From contig NZ_VFPV01000001.1 of NCBI RefSeq assembly GCF_006716905.1, forward strand, positions 425,501 through 489,500: 64,000 nucleotides of DNA. Direction: 5' to 3'. Below are positions 54,259 to 62,724 of the stretch, piece by piece. The stretch comes from Acidovorax temperans. Lineage in GTDB: Bacteria; Pseudomonadota; Gammaproteobacteria; Burkholderiales; Burkholderiaceae_C. Both the position numbers and the translations under genes were made by a program. Positions within the stretch are counted from its first letter, which is position 1; every line of letters begins with the position of its first letter. Under the pieces are notes generated by a model, which saw only the letters and a list, made by a program, of their open reading frames with translations, was not told the DNA's origin and did not search any database.

Positions 54259-54561
54259 TCATGCAGGCAGTTTGGCTGCAAGCAGTTCGACCTTCTCGAT
54301 GTTGGGCGGAGAACTGAGCAAGGTCGCGGCGTTGGCCATCAAGGCCGCGGCGATCTGGCCGTTCAGATGTGCCTGGCGACCTGCCTCATCGGCAAAGGCA
54401 TCGAACACACCAAACGTCGAAGGACCAAACTTCAATGCGAACCAGGCCGTGGTGCCGGACTCGGCGTTGGCGAGCGGCAGTGCGCTGGCGAGGAAGTCGG
54501 CAAGCGCAGCCTCCTGGCCGGGTTTGGCTTCGAGGCGAACAAACAGGGCGAGCTTGGTCAT
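54259..54561 (-). CDS. Antibiotic biosynthesis monooxygenase (ABM)-domain protein
   Basis: A 100-residue protein with the ABM ferredoxin-like fold signature: LFVRLEAKPGQEAALADFL, TTAWFALKFGPSTFGVFDAF and HLNGQIAAALMANAATLL. Homologues are cofactor-free quinol or polyketide oxygenases or stress proteins; its substrate cannot be told. It is divergent from the GlxA-type regulator, with 117 bases between them that hold a large palindrome, so the regulator is a likely controller. Confidence 0.82.
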   Translation of the reverse strand: MTKLALFVRLEAKPGQEAALADFLASALPLANAESGTTAWFALKFGPSTFGVFDAFADEAGRQAHLNGQIAAALMANAATLLSSPPNIEKVELLAAKLPA

Positions 54562-54644
54562 GCTGTATTCCTTTGGGTAAATGGAAAAGTGGTTGAAGGG
54601 ATCGACGAGACTGCAGTCTAAGTCCTCATGACAGACATCTCCAG

Positions 54645-54679
54645 TGGCAATAATGACAACATTGGTATCATTGTTGCCA
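54645..54679. promoter_or_regulatory. Long palindrome in the ABM/GlxA intergenic region
   Basis: TGGCAATAATGA and TCATTGTTGCCA (11 of 12 paired) flank an 11-base centre. It lies between two divergent genes and touches the preferred ATG of the AraC-type regulator. It is a good candidate operator for that regulator. Confidence 0.55.
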
Positions 54680-55641
54680 TGAAACTCCACCTCCTTGTTT
54701 GTGATGGCGTGTTTGATCTGGGGCTTGCGGCACTCACTGACACAGTGGGCTTGGCCAATGCGATGGCGGGCTCGCTGCCACAGGCTCCCGGGCACATAGA
54801 GCTCACGCTGGTGGGCGTGCGGCGTCGCATCCGAACAGCGCAAGGCTTGACGGTGCCCGTGGTCACTGCGCGTGGTGTGCCCGAACCAGACGTCGTGCTC
54901 GTGCCCGCTTTTGGCGACAAGATGCCTGACACGCTCTCGGCTCGGCTCACACGCCCCGATGTGCCCGACGCGGTCGCGGCGCTACAGCAGTGGTCCACCG
55001 CTGGCGCGCACCTTGGTGCCGCTTGCTCCGGTAGTTTCTTGCTTGCAGAGAGTGGTCTGCTTGATGGGCATCGTGCAACAACGTCATGGTGGCTGGGGCC
55101 GATGTTTCGGCAGCGCTATCCGAACGTCACGCTGGACGAGTCACGCATGATCGTGAACTCGACACGCTTCACCACCGCGGGTGCCGCTTTGGCCCACGTC
55201 GACTTGGCCTTGCGCATCATCCGAGGGCGCAGTCCGGCGCTGGCGGCCCTGGTGGCACGCTATCTGCTGGTCGAGACACGCAGTTCGCAAGCCGAGTTCG
55301 TGATTCCCGACCACCTTGCGCATGCCGACCCGATGGTGGAGCGCTTCGAGTGCTGGGCCAGACGTCGGCTCGCGCAAGGTTTCTCGCTGGCCGAGGCGGC
55401 CAGCGCCGCGGGCACAAGCGAGCGCACCTTGGCGCGGCGGCTGCAAAGCGTTTTGGGCAAGACACCACTGTCGTATTTCCAGGACCTGCGCGTGGAGCAT
55501 GCCGTCCATCTCTTGCGCACCGGGAACGCCAGCGTCGACCAGGTCGCCGCACAGGTCGGGTACTCCGATGGGGTGACGCTGCGGACCCTGTTGCGCCGCA
55601 AGCTGGGCCGGGGGATCAGGGAGTTGCGACGCGGTGGATGA
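54679..55641 (+). CDS. GlxA-family AraC-type transcriptional regulator
   Basis: A 320-residue regulator with an N-terminal DJ-1/PfpI-like domain (LVCDGVFDLGLAALTDTVGLA; nucleophile-elbow region LGAACSGSFLLAESGLLDG) and a C-terminal AraC domain with two helix-turn-helix units (SLAEAASAAGTSERTLARRL and SVDQVAAQVGYSDGVTLRTL). I prefer the ATG at 54,679 (MKLHLLVCDG) as the family start; an ATG at 54,628 would add 17 residues that look non-family. Neither start has a clear ribosome-binding site. Confidence 0.88.
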   Translation: MKLHLLVCDGVFDLGLAALTDTVGLANAMAGSLPQAPGHIELTLVGVRRRIRTAQGLTVPVVTARGVPEPDVVLVPAFGDKMPDTLSARLTRPDVPDAVAALQQWSTAGAHLGAACSGSFLLAESGLLDGHRATTSWWLGPMFRQRYPNVTLDESRMIVNSTRFTTAGAALAHVDLALRIIRGRSPALAALVARYLLVETRSSQAEFVIPDHLAHADPMVERFECWARRRLAQGFSLAEAASAAGTSERTLARRLQSVLGKTPLSYFQDLRVEHAVHLLRTGNASVDQVAAQVGYSDGVTLRTLLRRKLGRGIRELRRGG

Positions 55642-55857
55642 CCAAAGGCGTTTGGCGCATGTACGGCTGGAGACCGCCGCGAAACTGTCGGTAGCAAAGC
55701 CTTCCCAACCCGTGTCCACTACATAGTGCGTTGGGTGCAAAAGCACCAGCCCTGCCAAAGCTGTCTTCAGTGACCTCTCGAATGTCGGAGTATTGGGAAA
55801 CTGTTACCTTTACGACTGCTTTCTGTTCAGTAACCAGTAACCTGGATTTTCATTCGC

Positions 55858-56922
55858 ATGCTATTCAATCCACTTCAAGTAGGTTCTCTCACCCTGCCCA
55901 ACCGCATCCTTCTGGCACCACTGACACGCGCCCGTGCCGACGCCGGCCACATGCCCAACGCGCTGATGGCCGAGTACTACAGCCAGCGTGCCACCGGCGG
56001 CCTGCTGATTTCCGAATGCACCATGGTGGCGCCCGGTACATCAGCCTTCGTCAATGAGCCTGGCATCTACAACGACGCGCAGATTGCGGCCTGGAGGCAG
56101 GTGACCGATGCGGTGCACGCCAAGGGTGGACGCATCTTCATGCAGATTTGGCACGCTGGCCGCGCAGCCTACCCTGGCGCTGCCGATGGCGCCCCCATTG
56201 TCTCCAGCAGTGCCACCGCCATTGAGGGTGAGATCCACACGCCCCAAGGCAAGGTGCCGCACGCGGTGCCCCGCGCCCTGACCGTCGAAGAAATTCCCGG
56301 CATCGTGGCTGCATTTGCTCAAGGCGCACGCAACGCCATTGCCGCCGGCTTTGATGGTGTGGAAGTACACGGCGCCAACGGCTACCTGATTGACCAGTTT
56401 CTGCGCGACACGCCCAACCAGCGCACCGATGCTTACGGCGGATCGCTGGAAAACCGTGCACGTTTGCTGTTCGAGGTACTCACTGCCGTGACCCAGGCGA
56501 TCGGTTCCGAACGTGTGGGCCTGCGCCTGTCGCCCCTCAACAGCTTCAACAGCATGAAGGACAGCGACCCGCTGGCCCTCATCGGCTTCCTGGCCGATAA
56601 GCTCAATGCCTTCAAGCTGGCCTACCTGCACGTGATGCGCGCCGATTTCTTCGGCTTGCAGAAGGCTGATGTCATGCCCGTAGCGCGTGAAAAGTACAAG
56701 GGTGTGTTGGTGGGCAATATGGGTTACAGCGCTGATGAGGCAGAGGCAGCCATTGCCGAAGGTAAGCTTGACGCTGTGGCCTTTGGCACCGCCTTCCTGG
56801 CTAACCCGGACCTGCCCGCACGCATCAGGGCCAAGGCACCGCTGAACGCGCCTGACTCCAACACGTTCTACACAGGTGGCGCCAAGGGCTATACAGACTA
56901 TCCGACACTGCAGGTCGCATAA
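55858..56922 (+). CDS. Old Yellow Enzyme family alkene reductase (NemA-like)
   Basis: FMN-dependent reductase that reduces activated alkenes, nitrate esters or N-ethylmaleimide using NADPH. The 354-residue product has the FMN-binding N-terminus LPNRILLAPLTRARA, catalytic His and Asn in VEVHGANGYLIDQFLRD, and the phosphate-binding GNMGYSADEAEAAI and VAFGTAFLANPDLPAR. Upstream (55,801-55,841) lie CTGTTAC and a tandem CAGTAAC repeat, possibly regulator sites. Confidence 0.93.
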   Translation: MLFNPLQVGSLTLPNRILLAPLTRARADAGHMPNALMAEYYSQRATGGLLISECTMVAPGTSAFVNEPGIYNDAQIAAWRQVTDAVHAKGGRIFMQIWHAGRAAYPGAADGAPIVSSSATAIEGEIHTPQGKVPHAVPRALTVEEIPGIVAAFAQGARNAIAAGFDGVEVHGANGYLIDQFLRDTPNQRTDAYGGSLENRARLLFEVLTAVTQAIGSERVGLRLSPLNSFNSMKDSDPLALIGFLADKLNAFKLAYLHVMRADFFGLQKADVMPVAREKYKGVLVGNMGYSADEAEAAIAEGKLDAVAFGTAFLANPDLPARIRAKAPLNAPDSNTFYTGGAKGYTDYPTLQVA

Positions 56923-57295
56923 ATCACCGCCCCAAAAGATCGAAGAAACGAGCCGCTTTATACCCAAGGCTCTGCCCTTCGATCTTGCGAAGCTGTGAAT
57001 CGATGGCGTCTACCGAGTGTTGTGCGCCATCACGATCTTTAATGGATAAGTTGCCTCGGTTTGCTCCGCCGCCCGCCGTACTCGTACGACGTACATCGTT
57101 TCCGGTTCAAACAGTACCGAGGCCGCACTATCCTCCCATCCTGCGGTGACGGTTAGGCCGCGAACGGCTGCCCGCCGCTACTTACCGGCGGCTCAAGATG
57201 CAAACGTGATCTTCTGCTTTGGGCCGGGAGCAGCCAGCCATTACCCCCTGGTTACTTGCCCAAAACCTGCCTATTTCACAGGGATCGGGTACCGA
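56923..57295. other. Intergenic region after the alkene reductase
   Basis: No credible gene in 373 bases. It contains one perfect 10-bp inverted repeat, AAGATCGAAG / CTTCGATCTT (56,936-56,945 and 56,977-56,986), which could be part of a terminator or a small mobile remnant. The rest shows nothing I recognise. The flanking genes converge here. Confidence 0.4.
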
Positions 57296-58180
57296 CTACG
57301 CCAGACCCGTATGCGCCCGCAGCCACGCCACAACATCCCCCGTCACCTCATCCCGATTCGTCTCATTCAAGATCTCATGCCGCGCGGCTGGGTACAGCTT
57401 TAACGCCACATCGGCCACACCGGCATCGCGATACCGCTGCCCCAGTTGCTCCAACAACACCCCGCTTGCGGCCAGCGGGTCTGCGTCGCCGGATGCGATG
57501 AGGATGGGCAGGTCGCTGCGGATGCGCGCGAGTTGCGCGGGGTCGGCCAGCCGCGGCGCGGGGGCGAAGAGTGAGGGGATCACGTCGGGTGGCACGTCCC
57601 ACCCGCACCACGGGTCGGCCACGTAGGCATCCACCTCGGCAGCGTCGCGCGACAGCCATTCGTAGCCAGTGCGGTGCTCAAAGCCTGCGTTGAAGGCCGC
57701 GAGCCCGGCGGGGGCATCAGCAGGCGCATTGGCCATGGCGGCAGCAAATAGGTCGAGGGCTGTGGAGCCTGACAGGATGACGCCGGACCAGGTGGATGAA
57801 TGGTCAATGATGGCCGCCTGCGCTGCGAACGAGCCCATGGAGTGGCCGAACAGAAAGAGTGGAAGCTGCGGCCCATGCTGCGCGCGCAGCAGTGCGCCGA
57901 ACTGGGCCACGTCGGCAATGAGGCCGCTGAAGCCAGCGCTGCCAAAGTCACCCAGGTTGTCACCTGCCGTGCGCCCGTGGCCGCGATGGTCCACAGCGTG
58001 GACGATGAAGCCTGCTGCGTTGAGGGCACGGGCAAAGCGGTCGTAGCGCTCGCCATGTTCGGCAAGGCCGTGGGAGATTTGGACGACGCCCACCGGTTGG
58101 CCCGGGGTTTCGGCCCAGGTGTAGGTGGTGATACGGGTGCCGTCGGCGTTGGACTGGAATGAGGAGGTGGTAGTGCTCAT
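57296..58180 (-). CDS. Alpha/beta hydrolase, lysophospholipase/monoglyceride lipase-like
   Basis: A 294-residue serine hydrolase. The nucleophile elbow is FLFGHSMGSFAAQ (Ser about residue 115); oxyanion-side HGLAEHGERYDRFA and HAVDHRGHGRTAG are typical of the Hydrolase_4 family; the acid Asp is in ILIASGDADPLA and the His in LYPAARHEILNE. The usual substrates are monoacylglycerols or lysophospholipids; specificity cannot be read from sequence. Confidence 0.9.
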   Translation of the reverse strand: MSTTTSSFQSNADGTRITTYTWAETPGQPVGVVQISHGLAEHGERYDRFARALNAAGFIVHAVDHRGHGRTAGDNLGDFGSAGFSGLIADVAQFGALLRAQHGPQLPLFLFGHSMGSFAAQAAIIDHSSTWSGVILSGSTALDLFAAAMANAPADAPAGLAAFNAGFEHRTGYEWLSRDAAEVDAYVADPWCGWDVPPDVIPSLFAPAPRLADPAQLARIRSDLPILIASGDADPLAASGVLLEQLGQRYRDAGVADVALKLYPAARHEILNETNRDEVTGDVVAWLRAHTGLA

Positions 58181-58382
58181 CGGGTCATTCTGGCACAGTG
58201 ATGGGGCCGCGCTGTCGCTTGCGCATCATCGCCGCCTGATGCGGGGGCGCTGTGCAGTAGGCCATGGCCATGGCGCTGGCCTACGTGCTGCAGCGGCGTG
58301 GCACGCGAAACCGGCCATGACAGATTTGCGGCCACTGCCACCGCAATTTTTTTGACCCTGCTACCCGTTGCCGATTACCCCG

Positions 58383-58663
58383 TTACCACTTGGGCAGGAT
58401 GCGCTCACCAGGCAGCATGTCGTAGGGGCTGGCCCATCCGGGCAGTTGGCGCAGGCGCTGCAGCCACGCATGAATGTGGGGGTAGCTCGCGGCCACGTCG
58501 TAGCCGCTTTCTTCCAGCGGTTAGAACATGTAACCGCACAGAGAAAAGTCAGCCATGGTGGGCTGATCGCCCACCTTGAAGGCCCGGTTGACCAGGTGCT
58601 GGTTGACGATGCCAAAGGCGTTGTCCATGCGCCCCTTCAGCCAGCCCATCACCGCAAGCGGCC
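58383..58663 (-). pseudogene. Glutathione S-transferase fragment with an internal stop
   Basis: Only the C-terminal helical domain remains. The frame reads GWLKGRMDNAFGIVNQHLV, FKVGDQPTMADFSLCGYMF, a TAA stop at 58,521-58,523, then PLEESGYDVAASYPHIHAWL and the end at 58,383. The N-terminal thioredoxin domain is missing, and a stop precedes the fragment. The residue replaced by TAA is probably Tyr (TAC to TAA). Confidence 0.82.
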
Positions 58664-58681
58664 ATCAGTGGACATTAGCCT

Positions 58682-59074
58682 TCAACCCAGGGGCCGCAAC
58701 CACACCCACAAAGCGCTCCCCACCAACAGCCACAACGCCACCACCAGCACCGCCCCTGCCATGCTGCGGGGTTTGGCGCCCTGGGTCTGCATCCAGGCAT
58801 CGGCTTGGCCACGGCACTCGGTCAGCACATCGGGCGGCAACAGCTGCAACGTCAGCCAGATCAAGCCCGGAAGCAGCAGCACATCGTCCACATAGCCCAG
58901 CACCGGGATGAAGTCAGGGATCAAGTCAATCGGGCTCAGCGCATACGCCACCACAAACAACCCGAGCGCCTTGGCATTCCAAGGCGTCTTGGGGTGCTTG
59001 CCAGCAAACCACAGGGTGACCCCATCGCGCTTGATGCGCTTGGCCCACATTCTCAATGTGTCGCTGATGCCCAT
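58682..59074 (-). CDS. DUF1232 (YkvA-like) membrane protein
   Basis: A 130-residue protein with the DUF1232 core ALGLFVVAYALSPIDLIPDFIPVLGYVDDVLLLPGL and a C-terminal membrane helix (AGAVLVVALWLLVGSALWVW). The family is widespread and of unknown function. It stands alone, convergent with the broken GST remnant side. Confidence 0.85.
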   Translation of the reverse strand: MGISDTLRMWAKRIKRDGVTLWFAGKHPKTPWNAKALGLFVVAYALSPIDLIPDFIPVLGYVDDVLLLPGLIWLTLQLLPPDVLTECRGQADAWMQTQGAKPRSMAGAVLVVALWLLVGSALWVWLRPLG

Positions 59075-59213
59075 GCCGATGTCTCAAGGTGCCCCTAGGC
59101 ACGCAGCCAATGATGCCCAGCCCTGCCCCCCTTGCCATGCGGAGTCTGCATTGCCCCAGCAATAATAAGCAAAACATATACAATTAACATACGTTTTACA
59201 TATTTCTTAGACC

Positions 59214-59480
59214 ATGGGCATCGTCAAAATTTCCGATCAAATGCACGAGAACCTGCGCTTGGCCAGTAACGCATTGAGCCGTTCCATCAACTCCCAGGCC
59301 GAGCACTGGATGCGTGTCGGCATGCTGGCCGAGATGTACCCCGACCTGGACCACCGCGAGATTTGTCAGATGCTGGTGCGCGCCGAGCTGGCCGGTGGCC
59401 TGGATGTAGCACTGGCTGCGCGGGGCGAGCTGGACAAGGTGGCAACCACGGCCCCCGCCCGCACAGGAAAGCAGCACTGA
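59214..59480 (+). CDS. ParD-like antitoxin-family protein
   Basis: An 88-residue protein that begins with a ribbon-helix-helix-like segment (IVKISDQMHENLRLASNALSR) and a helical tail, matching the ParD_like family. No ParE toxin follows. Instead its stop (TGA, 59,478-59,480) overlaps the ATG of a methionine aminopeptidase gene by one base. This pairing is seen in other proteobacteria; a role as a regulator of that gene is inferred. The upstream 130 bases are AT-rich and could hold the promoter. Confidence 0.8.
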   Translation: MGIVKISDQMHENLRLASNALSRSINSQAEHWMRVGMLAEMYPDLDHREICQMLVRAELAGGLDVALAARGELDKVATTAPARTGKQH

Positions 59481-60280
59481 TGGCCCGCACACACCGTGGG
59501 GTGCCGATTCGCTCGGCCGATGAATTGGTGAAGGCGCGCCACGCGGCGCAGTTGGCAGCCGAAGTACTGGCCATGATCGAGCCGCATGTGGTGCCAGGCG
59601 TGACCACCGAGGCGCTGGATCAGTTGTGCCATGACCACATCGTCAACGTGCAAGGCGCGCGGCCTGCCAACGTGGGCTACCTGGGTTACCCCAAGACGGT
59701 GCTCACCTCGGTGAACCATGTCGTGTGCCACGGCATCCCGTCGCCCCAGCAGACGCTGAAAAAGGGCGACATCGTGAACATTGATGTGGCGGTGGAAAAA
59801 GACGGCTGGTACGGCGACACCAGCCGCATGTTCTGCGTGGGCACGCCCAGCACGCTGGCACAGCGGCTCGTGCGCACCACGTACGAAGCCCTGTGCGCAG
59901 GCATTCGCGAAGTGAAGCCCGGCGCCACGCTGGGCGATGTGGGCCACGCCATTGCCGCCGTAGCGCACCGCGAGAAGTTCAGCGTGGTGCGCGAATACTG
60001 CGGCCACGGCATTGGCACCGTGTACCACGACGAGCCCCAGGTGCTGCACTACGGGCGGCGCGGCCAGGGCCTGCGGCTGGAGGCAGGCATGGTCTTCACC
60101 ATCGAGCCCATGCTCAACGCAGGTCAGCGCGAAACCAAAGAGCTGGCCGATGGCTGGACGGTGGTGACGCAGGACCGTTCTCTGTCTGCCCAGTGGGAAC
60201 ACATGGTGGCCGTGACCGACAGCGGCTACGAGGTACTCACCGCCTGGCCGGGCGGCACCGGCGTCTACCCGCCCATTTGA
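59480..60280 (+). CDS. map: Type I methionine aminopeptidase
   Basis: Removes N-terminal Met from nascent proteins. The 266-residue product has all five metal ligands: two Asp in NIDVAVEKDGWYGDTSRMF, His in CGHGIGTVYHDEP, Glu in FTIEPMLNAG and Glu in QWEHMVAVTD; the substrate His lies in NHVVCHGIP. The ATG at 59,480 is coupled to the ParD-like gene. It lacks the N-terminal zinc domain. It is probably a second copy beside a housekeeping map elsewhere (commonly near rpsB); this is inference. Confidence 0.93.
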   Translation: MARTHRGVPIRSADELVKARHAAQLAAEVLAMIEPHVVPGVTTEALDQLCHDHIVNVQGARPANVGYLGYPKTVLTSVNHVVCHGIPSPQQTLKKGDIVNIDVAVEKDGWYGDTSRMFCVGTPSTLAQRLVRTTYEALCAGIREVKPGATLGDVGHAIAAVAHREKFSVVREYCGHGIGTVYHDEPQVLHYGRRGQGLRLEAGMVFTIEPMLNAGQRETKELADGWTVVTQDRSLSAQWEHMVAVTDSGYEVLTAWPGGTGVYPPI

Positions 60281-60300
60281 CCGAACCCACTGGCGCGGGT

Positions 60301-60364
60301 ATTCAAGGCAAATCGGCCGCCAGCGCTTGATGGGAGCGCGCCGGCCATATCAAAAAGATAGCAA
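60301..60364 (-). repeat. Comamonadaceae-type interspersed repeat, intergenic copy
   Basis: Minus strand: TTGCTATCTTTTTGATATGG, then CGGCGCGCTCCCATCAAGCGC, TGGCGGCCGATTTG and CCTTGAAT. The 3' part matches the copy at 25,499. It lies between map and the SDR gene, which converge. Confidence 0.6.
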
Positions 60365-60377
60365 ACCGCGGCATGAC

Positions 60378-61115
60378 TCACCACGGCAGTGGCTCGCCGC
60401 TGTAGGCGTGAAAGCTGCCGGTTTGCTCCGCTGGCAGCCCGTCGAGCACCCGCAGCATGCCCCCCGCCGCATCGGCGGCTGGTCGTCCAATTTCTGCCCC
60501 GTTGAACGGAGCCGACAGCGCCGAGTTGACGGTGCCTGGGTGCAGCGCCACCAGCACGGCCTGCGGGTGGGTGCGGGCCACTTCGATGGACGCCGTTTTG
60601 ACCAGCATGTTGAGCGCGGCCTTGCTGGCGCGGTAGCTGTACCAGCCGCCCAGGCGGTTGTCGCCAATGCTGCCCACCTTGGCCGACAGCACGGCCAGCA
60701 GACCGCGCCCCTGCTTGGGCAGCAGCGGTGCGAAATGGGCCAGCACCAGCGCGGGGCCGAAGGTGTTGGTGCGGAAGGTAGCTTCCATCTGTGCGTAGTT
60801 CAACTGGCCCAGGCGCTTTTCAGGCATGCCGTGGGGGCCGTGCAGCATGCCCGCGGCGTGGATGATGCAATGCCACGGCCCCTGGGCCTTGAGTTGCTGC
60901 GCGGCGGCGGCGATGGTCGCCTCGTCGTCCAGATCGACCGCTGGTTGAGTGTGGCGGCCCAGGCCAACAGCCAGGGCGCAGCGTGGGTCGGATTGCAGGT
61001 GGGCAAGGAAGGCGCTGCCGATGGCGCCGGTGGCGCCGATGACGAGGGCGCGGTAGCCGTCGGGCAATGACTGCAAAGAGGTGAACGGGCTTGCGGCGGG
61101 TTGAGCTTGAGACAT
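60378..61115 (-). CDS. Short-chain dehydrogenase/reductase next to photolyase genes
   Basis: A 245-residue SDR with the NAD(P)-binding motif VIGATGAIGSAFLAHL and active-site Ser/Tyr/Lys in LSAKVGSIG and WYSYRASKAALNML. I start at the ATG at 61,115 (MSQAQ). Homologous SDR genes are found beside photolyases in other proteobacteria, but the substrate is unknown. It follows the Fe-S photolyase gene by 46 bases on the same strand. Confidence 0.87.
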   Translation of the reverse strand: MSQAQPAASPFTSLQSLPDGYRALVIGATGAIGSAFLAHLQSDPRCALAVGLGRHTQPAVDLDDEATIAAAAQQLKAQGPWHCIIHAAGMLHGPHGMPEKRLGQLNYAQMEATFRTNTFGPALVLAHFAPLLPKQGRGLLAVLSAKVGSIGDNRLGGWYSYRASKAALNMLVKTASIEVARTHPQAVLVALHPGTVNSALSAPFNGAEIGRPAADAAGGMLRVLDGLPAEQTGSFHAYSGEPLPW

Positions 61116-61161
61116 GGCGCAGTCCTGCGGTGAGGGGTCTTGAGATGGTGAGGCAAACGGG

Positions 61162-62724
61162 CTACAGCGCATCCAGCCGCGTACGCAGGCCGGCCGCATG
61201 CTCGCGCAGCGCATCGAGTTGCGGGCCCTGCATCTTCTGCAACTGGCGATACACCATGCCGAGGCGGAAGTTGTTGCCCAGCGTGCCTTCGTTGCGCGCA
61301 AAAAAGTCCCAGTACAGCGCGTTGTACGGGCAGGCGCGCTCACCCACCTTTTGCTTTTTGTCGTAGTGGCAGCCGCTGCAGTAGTCGCTCATGCGGTCGA
61401 TGTAGGCGGCGCTGCTCACGTAGGGTTTGGTGGCCAGCAGGCCGCCGTCGGCAAACTGGCTCATGCCCAAGGTGTTGGGCACTTCCACCCATTCAAAGGC
61501 GTCGATGTACACACCCAGGTACCAGCGGTGCACGGCAGCAGGGTCGAGCCCCGCCAGCAATGCAAAGTTGCCGATGACCATGAGGCGCTGGATATGGTGG
61601 GCATACGCATGCTCCAGCGACTGGCCCACGGCGTGCTGCATGCAGCGCATCTGGGTCTTGCCCGTCCAGAACCACGCTGGCAGTGGCGTGCTGTGGCCCA
61701 GGGCGTTGCGCTCGTCGTAGCCAGGCATGTGGGCCCAATAGATGCTGCGCACGTATTCGCGCCAACCCAATATCTGGCGGATAAAGCCCTCCACCGCAGG
61801 CAGGGGCGCGGTGCCCGCGTGGTACGCAGCCTGGGCGCGCTGCACCACCTCGTGCGGGCGCAGCATTTTGGTGTTGAGCGCGAAGGACAGAAGGGAGTGA
61901 AAGAGCCGCGCGCTCTTGGTGCTCATGGCGTCTTCGTAAGCACCAAAGTCGGGCAGCGTGGTGGCGATGAAGTGTTCCAGCCACGCCAGCGCCTCGGCCC
62001 GGTTCAGCGGCCAGCGCAGTGCGTGGGCCTGCGGGTTGCCAAAGCTTTGCACGCCTGCGGCCTGGAGGGTGGCCCACAGGGCGCTGTGGTCGTGCGTGGG
62101 GCGGGCGTCGGGCGGCAGTGCGGGGGTGCCGGGCCAGGGCTTGCGGTTGTCGTGGCCGTAGTTCCACTGGCCGCCTTCGGGCTCGCCTGCCTCATCGATC
62201 AACACGCTGTGGCGCTGGCGCATGCGGCGGTAAAAGTGCTCCATGAGCCACTGCTTGCGGCCTTTGAACACCTCGGCCATTTCGGTGCGGGTGGTGTAGA
62301 AGTGCCCGCTGCTGACGGCCTGCACGGCAAAGGCTTGCTCTGCACCCCAGGTGCGCAGTTGCTCGTCCAGCCGCCATTCGTCGGGGTGCTGGTATTGCAG
62401 CGTGTGCGCGCCGTAGTGGGCCATGAGGGCGGCCAGGTTGTCAGGCATCGACTGGCGGTTGCTGGGGTCGTCAATCGCCACGTAGCGCACGCGGTGCCCG
62501 GCTTCGCGCAAGTGGCGGGCCAGGTCGCGCATGGCGGCAAAGATGGCGAGGATTTTTTGCGCGTGGTGCAGCACATAGTCCGTTTCTTGCCGCACTTCCA
62601 TCAGCACGTAGACCACGCATTCGTCGTGCGTGGCGAACCATGAGTGCTCAGGGTTGAGCTGGTCGCCCAGCAGCAGGCGCAGCGTGTGGGCACGCTGTGG
62701 GGTGGAGGATTGCTGCGTGGTCAT
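61162..62724 (-). CDS. Fe-S cluster photolyase/cryptochrome (PhrB-like, probable (6-4) photolyase)
   Basis: A 520-residue member of the photolyase-related (FeS-BCP) family; PhrB of Agrobacterium repairs (6-4) photoproducts with FAD, a lumazine antenna and a [4Fe-4S] cluster. Four conserved cysteines can be seen: one in TQMRCMQHAV and three in DYCSGCHYDKKQKVGERACPYN. The N-terminal antenna domain begins TLRLLLGDQLNPEHSWF, and the FAD domain has MSQFADGGLLATKPYVSS. The ATG at 62,724 overlaps the cryptochrome DASH stop by 4 bases. Confidence 0.92.
   Translation of the reverse strand: MTTQQSSTPQRAHTLRLLLGDQLNPEHSWFATHDECVVYVLMEVRQETDYVLHHAQKILAIFAAMRDLARHLREAGHRVRYVAIDDPSNRQSMPDNLAALMAHYGAHTLQYQHPDEWRLDEQLRTWGAEQAFAVQAVSSGHFYTTRTEMAEVFKGRKQWLMEHFYRRMRQRHSVLIDEAGEPEGGQWNYGHDNRKPWPGTPALPPDARPTHDHSALWATLQAAGVQSFGNPQAHALRWPLNRAEALAWLEHFIATTLPDFGAYEDAMSTKSARLFHSLLSFALNTKMLRPHEVVQRAQAAYHAGTAPLPAVEGFIRQILGWREYVRSIYWAHMPGYDERNALGHSTPLPAWFWTGKTQMRCMQHAVGQSLEHAYAHHIQRLMVIGNFALLAGLDPAAVHRWYLGVYIDAFEWVEVPNTLGMSQFADGGLLATKPYVSSAAYIDRMSDYCSGCHYDKKQKVGERACPYNALYWDFFARNEGTLGNNFRLGMVYRQLQKMQGPQLDALREHAAGLRTRLDAL

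Noticed and set aside
57146-57403. 85-codon frame between the alkene reductase and the hydrolase
   Set aside because: No ribosome-binding site, no recognisable domain, and it overlaps the 3' end of the hydrolase gene.
61162-62724. Classical class I CPD photolyase
   Set aside because: The four-cysteine cluster pattern and N-terminal GDQLNPEHSW motif place it in the Fe-S photolyase-related family instead.
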